DNA from: Pseudomonas sp. LRP2-20
Lineage (GTDB): Bacteria; Pseudomonadota; Gammaproteobacteria; Pseudomonadales; Pseudomonadaceae
Reading direction: 5' to 3'
Assembly: GCF_024349685.1 (NCBI RefSeq)
Contig: NZ_AP025944.1
Span: forward strand, 3,478,001-3,542,000
Length of the DNA: 64,000 nucleotides
Positions 51,092 to 59,371 of the stretch are shown here, piece by piece. The notes under the pieces were generated by a model. That model was not told the DNA's origin and did not search any database. It was given only the letters and a program-made list of their open reading frames with translations. How positions within the stretch are numbered: the first letter of the stretch is position 1; every line of letters begins with the position of its first letter. The translations under genes and the position numbers were made by a program.

Positions 51092-52828
51092 ATGTCGAGA
51101 TGTCTTCCTGGGTTGCTGGCGCTGGCCGTGGCTTTTTCCTCCGGGCAGGTACTGGCCGCCGCCGACCTGGTACTGGTCAACGGCAAGATCTTCACCGCCG
51201 AGCGCACTAACCCGCAGGTGCAGGCCATCGCCATCGAAGGCGGCAAACTGGTGGCGGTGGGCACCGATGCCCAGGCCCGCGCACTCGCCGACGCGCACAC
51301 CCAGGTGATTGACCTGCAAGGCAAACGGGTCACGCCGGGCCTGATCGATACCCACTCCCACGCGATCTTCGGCGGCCTGCAGCTCAGTGGTGCCGACATG
51401 GGCGGCGAGGCAGTGCCGCTGGACGACTTCGAAGCCCGCCTGCGCGCCTGGCGTGATGACGGGCGCGCCCGCAATGGCGATGTGCTGCAAGTGCTCGGTG
51501 TCAGTTCGAACTACTGGGCCCAGGCCAAGGCGCTGAATGAGCGCTTCAGCCAGGGCGAGTGGGCCACCACGCCCATCGTGTTCATCGGCGAGGACTACCA
51601 CACCGCCTGGGCCAACCAGGCCATGCTCAAGCGCGCCGGTATCGACAAGGCGCTGCTGGGCAGCCTGAGCCCGCAGGAAAAAGACACCATCGGCAGCTTC
51701 GACGATGGCCAGCCCAGCGGCTTCCTGGTCGACGCCGGCTGGGACCGGGTCGCCAGCGTACTGCCCAAGGCCGATGCCGCCACCCTGCTCAAGGGGGCAC
51801 AGGCTGCCGTGCAGTACAACAACAGCCTGGGCATCACCGCCTGGATGGACCCGGCAGCCAACAGCATGCCTGGCGAGGCGATCTTCGCCATCAAGCCCAC
51901 CGACCATACCGTGGGCGTGCTGCCAGCCTACAAGGCCCTCGCCGAGCAGGGCGGGCTGAACGCGCACGTTGCCGCGCTGCTGGTGGTCAACCCGAAAAGC
52001 ACCCCTGCCGACCTGCAGACCATCGACAACGTGCGCAAGCAGTTCGCCGGTGTGCCGAACCTGACCCTGCCGGGCATCAAGGTGTTCGCCGACGGCGTGC
52101 TCGAATACCCGGCGCAGTCGGCCGCCTTGCTCAAGCCGTACCACAACACCCACAAACCGGGTGAACTGCTGATCGACCCGCAGCATTTCGGCGCGCTGGT
52201 CAGCGCCGCCGACCAGCGCGGCTGGCTGGTGCACATCCACGCCATCGGCGACCGCGCGGTGCGTGAATCACTCAACGGCATCGAGCAGGCACGCAAGGCC
52301 GGCAACAGTGGCATCCACCACTCGATCACTCACCTGCAACTGGTCAACCCCCATGACTTCGCCCGCTTCAAGGCCCTCGACGTGATTGCCTCGATGCAAC
52401 TGCTGTGGGCCGCCGGCGACGACTACACAGTCGACATGGTCAAGCCCTACGTCGACGCCACGGCATTCCGTTACCAGTACCCCGCCCATTCGCTGCACAA
52501 ACAGGGCGCGACCATTGCCGGCGCCAGCGACTGGCCGGTGTCGTCACCCAGCCCCTGGCTGGCCATCGCCCAGGCGGCAACGCGCAAAGGCGCGCAAGGC
52601 GTGCTCAATGCCGACGAGCGTCTCGACCGCCAGACCATGCTCTATGCCTACACCGCCAATGCCGCCAAGGCCCTGGGCCTGGAGCAGCAGATCGGCTCGC
52701 TGAGCCCGGGCAAGCAGGCCGACTTCGTCATCCTCGACCGTGACGTGCTTGCAGTGAACGACCAGCAGCTGGGCGAGACCCAGGTGCTGGCCACCTACTT
52801 CGGCGGCCGCCAGGTGTACGCCCGCTAA
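51092..52828 (+). CDS. Exported YtcJ-type amidohydrolase (Amidohydro_3 family)
   Basis: A 578-residue metal-dependent hydrolase with a signal peptide (LPGLLALAVAFSSGQVLAA). The beta-barrel metal ligands start at TPGLIDTHSHAIFGG (H-x-H), followed by LVHIHAIGDRAVRESLNG and the Asp in AGASDWPVSSPSPW. The N- and C-terminal sandwich ends with SPGKQADFVILDRDVL. Members hydrolyse N-acyl or amide bonds, and substrate ranges vary. AGAGG-type ribosome-binding sequence precedes ATG 51092. A divergent LysR probably controls it. A good terminator follows. Confidence 0.88.
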   Translation: MSRCLPGLLALAVAFSSGQVLAAADLVLVNGKIFTAERTNPQVQAIAIEGGKLVAVGTDAQARALADAHTQVIDLQGKRVTPGLIDTHSHAIFGGLQLSGADMGGEAVPLDDFEARLRAWRDDGRARNGDVLQVLGVSSNYWAQAKALNERFSQGEWATTPIVFIGEDYHTAWANQAMLKRAGIDKALLGSLSPQEKDTIGSFDDGQPSGFLVDAGWDRVASVLPKADAATLLKGAQAAVQYNNSLGITAWMDPAANSMPGEAIFAIKPTDHTVGVLPAYKALAEQGGLNAHVAALLVVNPKSTPADLQTIDNVRKQFAGVPNLTLPGIKVFADGVLEYPAQSAALLKPYHNTHKPGELLIDPQHFGALVSAADQRGWLVHIHAIGDRAVRESLNGIEQARKAGNSGIHHSITHLQLVNPHDFARFKALDVIASMQLLWAAGDDYTVDMVKPYVDATAFRYQYPAHSLHKQGATIAGASDWPVSSPSPWLAIAQAATRKGAQGVLNADERLDRQTMLYAYTANAAKALGLEQQIGSLSPGKQADFVILDRDVLAVNDQQLGETQVLATYFGGRQVYAR

Positions 52829-52853
52829 GCTGCTGCGCCTCTCTTTACCTGCA

Positions 52854-52881
52854 CGGCATGCCCCCAGGCATGCCGCCTTTT
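52854..52881 (+). terminator. Rho-independent terminator
   Basis: CGGCATGCC (52854-52862), loop CCCA, GGCATGCCG (52867-52875), then CCTTTT. A perfect 9-bp stem with T-tract ending the amidohydrolase transcript. Confidence 0.88.
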
Positions 52882-52921
52882 CTATCTGCCACAACAACCA
52901 CAACACAAGATAGGGACACCG

Positions 52922-53668
52922 ATGAAACACGCTACCCTGGCAGCCGTGTGCGCACTCGCCTGCGCCGCGCTCGCCCCCGCCGCGATTGCCATGCCGATCA
53001 ACGATGACTTCGCGGTCGACATCGACCTGGCCGCGACCAGCGACTACCGCAGCCGTGGCATCTCGCAAACCCAAGGCGATCCGGCTTTGCAGGCCGATGT
53101 CATGCTAAGTCACATCAGCGGCCTGTACCTCGGTGCCTGGACCTCGAACGTCGACTTCGGCTTTGCCAGCAAGACTCGCCAGGAGGTCGACTACTACGCA
53201 GGCTGGGCCTGGCAGATGAGTGAGCAGGTCAACCTCGACCTCGGCTATCTCAGGTACACCTACCCCAAGGAGAGCCAATACAACCTGTCCGAGTTCTACG
53301 CCATCCTCGATGTACAGGGGTTCAAACTGGCGGCGTACTACTCCAGCGATGCCAACACGCAATACGGCAAGGATCAGGACAGCCTCTACACCTGGGTGGG
53401 CTACCACAGGGTGCTGCCCCTGGAAGTCGGCCTGGAACTGCGCTACGGCCGCGTGGACTTCAAGGACCCGAGCTACTGGTCGCATAACGGCCAGTCACGC
53501 GACTCGTACCGCGAATGGGAGGCCAGGTTGACCCGCGATTTCCTCGGGCTCACCTGGCGCCTCAGCTACCTGGACACCAACCTGTCGCAGGCAGAATGCG
53601 CCAGCAGCTACGGCTTCGACGATGTCTGCAGCGCCACCGTGGTAGCCGCTGTCAGCAAGCACTTCTGA
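52922..53668 (+). CDS. TorF-family putative porin
   Basis: A 248-residue outer-membrane protein. The signal peptide is AAVCALACAALAPAAIA; the mature start DLAATSDYRSRGISQTQGDP is the hallmark of the TorF/TIGR02001 family. Alternating amphipathic strands and a terminal VVAAVSKHF with Phe fit a small beta-barrel. The family is often near nitrogen-related regulators, but no role is proven. It follows the terminator of the amidohydrolase, so it has its own promoter. Confidence 0.87.
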   Translation: MKHATLAAVCALACAALAPAAIAMPINDDFAVDIDLAATSDYRSRGISQTQGDPALQADVMLSHISGLYLGAWTSNVDFGFASKTRQEVDYYAGWAWQMSEQVNLDLGYLRYTYPKESQYNLSEFYAILDVQGFKLAAYYSSDANTQYGKDQDSLYTWVGYHRVLPLEVGLELRYGRVDFKDPSYWSHNGQSRDSYREWEARLTRDFLGLTWRLSYLDTNLSQAECASSYGFDDVCSATVVAAVSKHF

Positions 53669-53672
53669 AGCC

Positions 53673-54104
53673 TCAGGCAACGGCCCGGCGCTGCAGGAGG
53701 TAATGCCGGGCCCGGTCGAACGCCCAGTTGTACAGCACGGTGTAAGGCAGGATGATCACGAAGAAGCCCAGCTCGACCATGAACGCCTGCAGCAGCGAGA
53801 TCTCCAGCATCCAGGCCGCCACCGGCAGGCACCAGACCACCAGCCCGGCTTCGAAGCCCAGGCCATGAACGAAACGCGCCAGTGCTTTCCAGTGGATGCG
53901 CGGGGTCACCACGAAGCGGTCGACCAGCGCGTTGTAGACCATGTTCCAGAGCATTGCGATCACCGACAGGGTGACAGCAAGCGTACCAGCCGTAGCCAGC
54001 GACTTGCCCATGATCCACGAGAGCAAGGGCGCGCAGAGCAGCACGGCGAAGAATTCATAGCCGACGGCATGGACCATGCGTTCGGTGAGAGAGACCTTTT
54101 TCAT
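53673..54104 (-). CDS. PACE-family efflux transporter (AceI-like)
   Basis: A 143-residue protein with four hydrophobic helices in two bacterial-transmembrane-pair domains: TERMVHAVGYEFFAVLLCAP, WNMVYNALVDRFVVT in repeat one and FVHGLGFEAGLVVWCLPVAA, YTVLYNWAFDRARHYLL in repeat two. The R-x(4)-H-x(3)-FE, W-N-x2-Y/F-N and F/HE-x-G motifs of the proteobacterial antimicrobial compound efflux family are visible. Members export biocides such as chlorhexidine or polyamine-like compounds. The gene is convergent with the TorF-like porin (4 bp between stops). ATG 54104 (MKKVSL) is used. Confidence 0.9.
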   Translation of the reverse strand: MKKVSLTERMVHAVGYEFFAVLLCAPLLSWIMGKSLATAGTLAVTLSVIAMLWNMVYNALVDRFVVTPRIHWKALARFVHGLGFEAGLVVWCLPVAAWMLEISLLQAFMVELGFFVIILPYTVLYNWAFDRARHYLLQRRAVA

Positions 54105-54410
54105 AACAGATTCCATCAAGTGGTTACGTCGTGGCTCACATTTTCTTTGATGGAACTGATACTCGCGATATAGCACCTATCGCTTTTATCAATACGCAAG
54201 GCCTTATCTCTGCCGCGAACATGCAATCAAGCGTTCATTTTCTCGAGGGTTGGCGTGAAATGATTATGCCGTGCCAAGTGCCTTGAGACATCACCGGGCT
54301 AGACTTCGAATCGGTCTGGGAACGAAACGCTGAGTGTGGACGTGCCCATGCCGTTCGCCGTAGTTCGCTGGCGCGTTCCCTTTGCTTCCTTACATGCAAG
54401 GACGTCAACC
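54105..54410. other. Intergenic region, promoters only
   Basis: About 305 bp between the divergent PACE gene and the first DUF1254 gene. It is less GC-rich than the coding sequence near 54120-54260. No REP element, hairpin terminator or convincing small gene is visible. Confidence 0.55.
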
Positions 54411-55877
54411 ATGCGAACGACACAAACAGGCTTTTGCACAGCCTTCCTCGTCTTGTCACTCAGCGCACCCCTGGCTCAAGCCGCCGAACAACCCCAGCCA
54501 GCCGCCCCTCAGCTCACGCAACCCAGCACCGACGCACTCATGCATCCGGCCTATGTGAAAACCGTTGCGCGCATGGCCTACCTCTGGGGCTGGCCGATGG
54601 TCAACATGATCAACCGCTACGAGCGCATCACCCAGGCCCCTCACCCGGGGCTGCTGGGCGGCATCCTGCCGGCGGCGCCGCGCGGCCAGCTGGGCATGCT
54701 GCACGATTACATCACCCCGGCCGAAACCTTTGTCACCTGCCCCAACCAGGATGTGGTGTACGGCCTTGGCTTCTTCTCCCTGGACGACGAGCCCGTGATT
54801 GCCCAGGTGCCAGACTTCGGCGAGCGCTTCTGGGTGTACGCCATGTACGACCAACGTACCGATCAGTTCGGTGAACTGGGCAAGCCCTATGCCAGCAAGC
54901 CTGGTTTCTACCTGCTGGTCGGCCCGAACTGGCAAGGCGAAAAGCCCGCCGGCGTGGAAGCGATCATCCGCAGCCCCACGGCGCTGGCCAACACCATACC
55001 GCGCGTGTTCATGGACGACACCGATGCCGACCGCGCAGCCGTCCAGCAACAGCTCAACCAGATCGTCTTCTACCCGCTCAAGGATTTTGACGGCAAGATG
55101 AAGACGATCGACTGGAAGAAAGCCCCCGACATCCCGGTGCCCCATGCAGACAGCGCCAGCCAGGGCGAAACCAAGTGGGTCATCCCGGAAAAATTCTTCG
55201 ATCAGCTCCCGCAGGTGCTCGACACCGTCGCGCCGATGCCGGGGGAAGAAGCCCTGTATGCCCAGTTCCGCCAACTCATGGCCATTGCCGCAAAAGACCC
55301 GGCCATCAAGAAACTGCTGGTCGAAGAAGCCAAGCTGGCCGACAAGGAGCTGATCGCGCCCTTCTTCCAGTGGAAACATAACGGCCGCCCAGCGGGCAAT
55401 GGCTGGAACCGCTCGACCAACAACGCCCAATGGGGTGTGGACTATTTCAACCGCGCCGGCACCGCCAAGTCGAACATGTTCGACAACCGCCCCAACGAAA
55501 CCCAGTACTTCTACACCGACTTCGATGGCAACGGTGCTCAACTCAATGGCGCCCACAGCTACGAGGTCACCTTCGCCAAAGGCGAAGAACCGCCCGTGCA
55601 GGGCTTCTGGTCGCTGACGCTGTACAACCAGCACCACCTGTTCAGCGCCAATGCGCTTGATCGTTACTCACTGGACACCAAGAACAAAGACCTCAAGCGC
55701 AATGCCGATGGCTCGCTGACGCTCTACATTGGCCCGGCATTCCCCGGCAAGGACAAAGAGAGCAACTGGCTGCCATCACCCAAAGAATCCATCTCGCTGT
55801 ATATCCGCGCCTACTGGGGCAAGGCGCCGATCCTGGACGCCAGCTGGAAGCCGCCGGTAATCAAGAAGATCAAGTAA
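54411..55877 (+). CDS. Exported DUF1254/DUF1214 domain protein (first of tandem pair)
   Basis: A 488-residue protein with signal peptide (FLVLSLSAPLAQAA). The DUF1254 domain starts near MAYLWGWPMVNMINRYERIT, continuing with ETFVTCPNQDVVYGLGFFSL; the C-terminal DUF1214 domain includes ALDRYSLDTKN and SLTLYIGPAFPGK with WLPSPKESISLYIRAYW. The domain pair is widespread in Proteobacteria with no assigned function. It is followed after 42 bp by a related gene. ATG 54411 was chosen because it starts at the signal peptide. Confidence 0.87.
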   Translation: MRTTQTGFCTAFLVLSLSAPLAQAAEQPQPAAPQLTQPSTDALMHPAYVKTVARMAYLWGWPMVNMINRYERITQAPHPGLLGGILPAAPRGQLGMLHDYITPAETFVTCPNQDVVYGLGFFSLDDEPVIAQVPDFGERFWVYAMYDQRTDQFGELGKPYASKPGFYLLVGPNWQGEKPAGVEAIIRSPTALANTIPRVFMDDTDADRAAVQQQLNQIVFYPLKDFDGKMKTIDWKKAPDIPVPHADSASQGETKWVIPEKFFDQLPQVLDTVAPMPGEEALYAQFRQLMAIAAKDPAIKKLLVEEAKLADKELIAPFFQWKHNGRPAGNGWNRSTNNAQWGVDYFNRAGTAKSNMFDNRPNETQYFYTDFDGNGAQLNGAHSYEVTFAKGEEPPVQGFWSLTLYNQHHLFSANALDRYSLDTKNKDLKRNADGSLTLYIGPAFPGKDKESNWLPSPKESISLYIRAYWGKAPILDASWKPPVIKKIK

Positions 55878-55919
55878 ATGTCGCGTTGCGACGCCAACCC
55901 TTGTTCAGGAGGCTGTGCG

Positions 55920-57407
55920 ATGAGTTCCATGCAACGGTTATTCACCCTGTCCACCCTGGCCGCTGCGCTGGCCATTCTGCCGATGGCACAAGCGCAGGAT
56001 CAGGCACCGGCCTCGCCGCTGATCAAGCAGATCAACAACGGCAACTGGCTTGAGCCCAAAGAGGCCGAAAGCCTGCGTGATGAGCTGTATTACCAGCGCG
56101 CAATCCATGCCTACATGACCATGCTGCCGGCACTCAATACCATTGGCATGAAGGACGGTTCGGAGAAAGCCTTCGGTGCCGGCTACAACGTGTTGCCGAT
56201 CTGGAAGCAACGCATGGACGCTCGGACCATGGTGCCGACGCCCAACGCCGACGTGATCTACTCCATGAGCTATCTGGACCTGAAGCAGACCGGCCCGCTG
56301 GTGGTGAAGGCGCCTGCCAACGTCATCGGCATGTTCACCGACTTCTTCCAGCGCACCCTGACCGATGTCGGCGCCGTCGGCCCCGACCGCGCACGCGGCG
56401 GGCTCTATTTGCTGCTGCCTCCGGATTACCAAGGGCCGGTGCCGCGCGGTTACTTCGCGGTCAAGTCGCGCACGTACAACGTTTTCCTGTTCTTCCGTAC
56501 CGTCATGGCCAAAGGCGACGGCAAACCTGACCCGGCTCCAGCGGTGGCAAATGCCGAAACCACCCGCGTCTACCCGCTGTTCACGGTCGAGAAAGACGTC
56601 AAGCCGATGCAGTTCCCCGACGCCAGCGGCAAGGCGCTGAACATGATGTACCCGGTTGACAACACTTACTGGACCAAGCTCAAGGCCTTCGTCGACTACG
56701 AGCCTGTCGAAGCCATCGACCCCGAGCTGCGCGGTGTGCTGGCCTCGATCGGCATCATCAAGGGCGAACCCTTCAAGCCCACGGCGCGGCAGGACGAGCT
56801 GCTGAAGAAGGCCGTCGAAACCGCGCCCAAGATGATCCTGGCCAACCGCCAACTGGGCCGTGAAGACAAGCGCAACCTTTATTACACGGATCGCCAGTAC
56901 GAAAACACCTGGGCGGGCGGCACCAACGACTGGATGCAGGACAGTTACCTGGACGTCAACCAGCGCGCCAACTTCTTCCAGTTTGCCTACTCTTCGGCAC
57001 CGGCCATGGTGATGCACACCACCGGGGCGGGTTCGAAGTACCCCTTCACCGGGCGCGACAAGGACGGGAAGTTCCTCGAAGGCAGCAGCACCTACAAACT
57101 GCGCCTGCCGCCGAACCCTCCCGCTGCGTTGTTCTGGGCAGTGACCGCGTACAACATCACCGACGGCACCATGCCCGAGACCAAGCAGCTGTTGCCCTCC
57201 ACCAATGGCTACTATGACATTCCCAAGCAGGCGGACGGCTCTCTGGAGATCTGGTTTGGCCCGGAAAAACCAGCAGATGTGGCGGACGCCGCCTTCATCC
57301 AGACCCTCCCAGGGCGCAATTTTCTCGTGGCCCTGCGCTTGTACGGGACTGAAGACGCCTTCTATGACCAGACCTGGAAGCCGGACGATGTCGTGAAAGT
57401 CAGGTAG
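55920..57407 (+). CDS. Exported DUF1254/DUF1214 domain protein (second of tandem pair)
   Basis: A 495-residue protein with signal peptide (LFTLSTLAAALAILPMAQAQ) and an AGGAGG ribosome-binding site 7 bp before ATG 55920. It shares the DUF1254 (ALNTIGMKDGSEKAFGAGYN, TPNADVIYSMSYLDL) and DUF1214 (ADGSLEIWFGPEKP) layout with the preceding protein but differs strongly in sequence, so the pair is an old duplication rather than a recent one. The two are probably cotranscribed. Substrate and function are unknown. Confidence 0.86.
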   Translation: MSSMQRLFTLSTLAAALAILPMAQAQDQAPASPLIKQINNGNWLEPKEAESLRDELYYQRAIHAYMTMLPALNTIGMKDGSEKAFGAGYNVLPIWKQRMDARTMVPTPNADVIYSMSYLDLKQTGPLVVKAPANVIGMFTDFFQRTLTDVGAVGPDRARGGLYLLLPPDYQGPVPRGYFAVKSRTYNVFLFFRTVMAKGDGKPDPAPAVANAETTRVYPLFTVEKDVKPMQFPDASGKALNMMYPVDNTYWTKLKAFVDYEPVEAIDPELRGVLASIGIIKGEPFKPTARQDELLKKAVETAPKMILANRQLGREDKRNLYYTDRQYENTWAGGTNDWMQDSYLDVNQRANFFQFAYSSAPAMVMHTTGAGSKYPFTGRDKDGKFLEGSSTYKLRLPPNPPAALFWAVTAYNITDGTMPETKQLLPSTNGYYDIPKQADGSLEIWFGPEKPADVADAAFIQTLPGRNFLVALRLYGTEDAFYDQTWKPDDVVKVR

Positions 57408-57498
57408 GCAGCCAGGTGTTGATACCGGGCGCAATCAGCCCTGCCCGCTGCGTTTCAAACGCGCCGAAGCCGTTTCCCGCGGCCGGCGCGCGCCCCAG

Positions 57499-57534
57499 GT
57501 GGAAGATCACCCAGCCTAAGGGCTGCGCTGTCGC
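57499..57534. repeat. Short dispersed repeat, family 2 (copy 2, inverted)
   Basis: Reverse complement of the repeat at 15729-15765 with few differences (GTGGAAGATCACCCAGCC, taa, GGGCTGCGCTGTCGC). A REP pair follows directly. Confidence 0.7.
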
Positions 57535-57552
57535 GGAGCGAACAATGGGCAT

Positions 57553-57637
57553 GTGGGAGCGGGCTTGTCCCGCGAATGGGGCTACGCGGTGCATGGCACC
57601 GGCTTTGCCGGTGTTCGCGGGGCAAGCCCGCTCCCAC
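57553..57637. repeat. REP inverted pair
   Basis: Arms 57553-57576 (GTGGGAGCGGGCTTGTCCCG...) and 57614-57637 (...GCAAGCCCGCTCCCAC) face each other. The pair lies between the DUF1254 genes and the MerR gene. The stretch to 57741 also holds AAGACAGTTGCTGCCACAG, similar to 15677-15695. Confidence 0.86.
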
Positions 57638-57741
57638 AAGGATCGCGCCACATTCTAGAAATTGAGCAAGACAGTTGCTGCCACAGAACCCCCGATAATG
57701 CTCGGGGCGCTCGGGCGGCCTCACCGTCCATGGGCAGGACG

Positions 57742-58113
57742 TCAAGCAAGCGTCAGCCCGAGGGCAATGGCGCTGGCTTCAAGCTTCGCACGCTCCCCCT
57801 CCAGAAACACATAGGTAGCCTGCAGCGCGGAAATCTTCGTCTGGATTTCGGCCATCTTGTTGGCGACCAGGGCTGCGCCTTGCGCGCAATTGATCGTATT
57901 TCCCCGCCTGGCCGTAAGGATGTCGCCGATTTCAGCGAGTGAGAAACCTACGCCCTGGGCACTTTGAATGAACGCCAGATCGGCAACGGTCTGCTCACTG
58001 TAGCTGCGGTAGTTGTTAGCCTGGCGCTGGGCGGTGATAAGCCCGAGCTGCTCGTAATAACGCAGGGCGTGGCGGCCAACCCCACTGCGACGTTCCAACG
58101 CTCCAATATTCAC
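57742..58113 (-). CDS. MerR-family transcriptional regulator
   Basis: A 123-residue regulator with the MerR winged helix (MNIGALERRSGVGRHALRYY, EQLGLITAQRQANNYRSYSE) and a C-terminal antiparallel coiled coil (VANKMAEIQTKISALQATYVFLEGE in pieces). Only one Cys is present (INCAQGAAL), so it lacks the paired or triple Cys of classic metal sensors. GTG 58113 is preferred to TTG 58119 because MerR proteins normally begin just before I-G. It is divergent from an SDR gene whose promoter contains a MerR-type operator. Confidence 0.87.
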   Translation of the reverse strand: MNIGALERRSGVGRHALRYYEQLGLITAQRQANNYRSYSEQTVADLAFIQSAQGVGFSLAEIGDILTARRGNTINCAQGAALVANKMAEIQTKISALQATYVFLEGERAKLEASAIALGLTLA

Positions 58114-58124
58114 ACGCAAAACCC

Positions 58125-58156
58125 TTGACTGTAGAGCACGCTCTACACCTTAGCCT
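58125..58156 (+). promoter_or_regulatory. MerR-type promoter with operator in a long spacer
   Basis: TTGACT (58125-58130) and a TTAGCC/TAGCCT -10 (58150-58156) are separated by 19-20 bp. The spacer is filled by TGTAGAGC-AC-GCTCTACA (58130-58147), a perfect 8-bp inverted repeat. An over-long spacer with a central palindrome is the hallmark of MerR-activated promoters. Confidence 0.78.
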
Positions 58157-58185
58157 GCGCCGATCATCCATACAAGGAATCAGGC

Positions 58186-59250
58186 ATGAGCGTGGAATGC
58201 TTCGTTACAGGCGGCAGTGGATTCGTCGGGCAACATCTGTTGGCACACCTCACAACGGCAGGTCACAAGACCTGGGTGCTGATGCGCAGCCCCGAAAACA
58301 TCGAGCGCCTCAGGGAACAGGTAGGCCAGCTGGGCGGCAACCCTGCCTTGGTCCACGCCGTTGAAGGCGATATCAGCAGGGACGGACTTGGGCTCAGCGA
58401 CGCAGGCAGGCAGTGCGTGTCTACGGTCTCCGTGGTTTTTCACCTTGCGGCGCAATTCTCCTGGGGGCTGACAATGGAGCGCGCACGCGCCGTGAATGTA
58501 CAAGGGGCGCTGAACGTGGCCAGGCTTGCCGCGAACCAGCGCATCCGCTTGCTGATGGTGGGCGGCTTCATGCTGCAAAACCTGGGTCACCTGGCCAGCA
58601 TCGGGGTGGATTACGATTGCCCTGAAAACACCAAATGGCCTGCGGTCTACGGCCGTGTCGGTGGCTATGAAGGCAGCAAGCTCGAGGCTCATTTTGCCGT
58701 CATCCGCTACATGCAGCAGGTGGGTGCGGATTACACCATCGTTCATCCTGCCACGGTATGTGGGCACAGCCAGAGCGGGCACATCCTGAAGGGACAGCCG
58801 CTGGCCGAACTCATCCGCAATCTGGCCCAAGGCCGGTTCAAGGCAGTCCCCGGTTCGGCCAGGCACTGGTTGCCATTGGTCAGCGTCGATTACCTGGTGA
58901 GGATGATCACCTGTGTCGCGTTCGACCCCACCATGGCAAACCGTCAGGTCCTTGCGCTTTATGAAGACACGCCGAATTTGCAGGGGATGCTTGAGCAGAT
59001 GGCAAGAACGCTGCAGGTCAAGGCGCCCCGCCGCCATGTGTCGATTGCGCTGCTGCGATGGTTCCTGATGATTCCCGGCCTGGCGAGCCGACTGGCGATC
59101 AGCGCCGAGTCACTGGACTTCATCCAGACGCAACGCTTCGACATGACCGATAGCAAGCAGCTGGAACGCAAATATCAGTTCAGCCACCCCGACATGGTGC
59201 GTACGCTGGAAATGACGGTGCGCTACGCCAACGGCCACTTGGGCAACTGA
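58186..59250 (+). CDS. Extended SDR/NAD-dependent epimerase-like protein
   Basis: A 354-residue extended short-chain dehydrogenase. The NAD(P) motif is FVTGGSGFVGQHLLAHL; VFHLAAQFSWG matches the NAG-like segment; active-site Tyr/Lys are probably YGRVGGYEGSKLEAHF (Y-x3-K). TIVHPATVCGHSQSGHI follows as in thioester reductase/3-beta-HSD-like SDRs. It is divergent from the MerR gene and carries a MerR-type promoter, so it is likely the regulator's target. The substrate is unknown. Confidence 0.82.
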   Translation: MSVECFVTGGSGFVGQHLLAHLTTAGHKTWVLMRSPENIERLREQVGQLGGNPALVHAVEGDISRDGLGLSDAGRQCVSTVSVVFHLAAQFSWGLTMERARAVNVQGALNVARLAANQRIRLLMVGGFMLQNLGHLASIGVDYDCPENTKWPAVYGRVGGYEGSKLEAHFAVIRYMQQVGADYTIVHPATVCGHSQSGHILKGQPLAELIRNLAQGRFKAVPGSARHWLPLVSVDYLVRMITCVAFDPTMANRQVLALYEDTPNLQGMLEQMARTLQVKAPRRHVSIALLRWFLMIPGLASRLAISAESLDFIQTQRFDMTDSKQLERKYQFSHPDMVRTLEMTVRYANGHLGN

Positions 59251-59335
59251 GAAATGCCAATCAGGCACCCGTGCATCACGCAGCTCTCTGTGCAGCAGGT
59301 TCACTGCCTGTTGCTTTTTGCCGCATTCACTCTAA

Positions 59336-59371
59336 TGTAGAGATAGGTACATTTTATGTAATAGGTACTAC
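59336..59371 (+). promoter_or_regulatory. Direct repeats before chrB
   Basis: ATAGGTAC occurs at 59343-59350 and 59361-59368, 18 bp apart, bounded by TGTAG (59336-59340) and CTACA (59368-59372). It is AT-rich and immediately abuts the ATG. It is a candidate site for ChrB or another regulator; TGTAGAG is also shared with the MerR operator. Confidence 0.45.

Noticed and set aside
361..57637. CRISPR array
   Set aside because: The recurrent palindromes are REP elements, isolated or in inverted pairs at gene ends, without regular spacers or cas genes.
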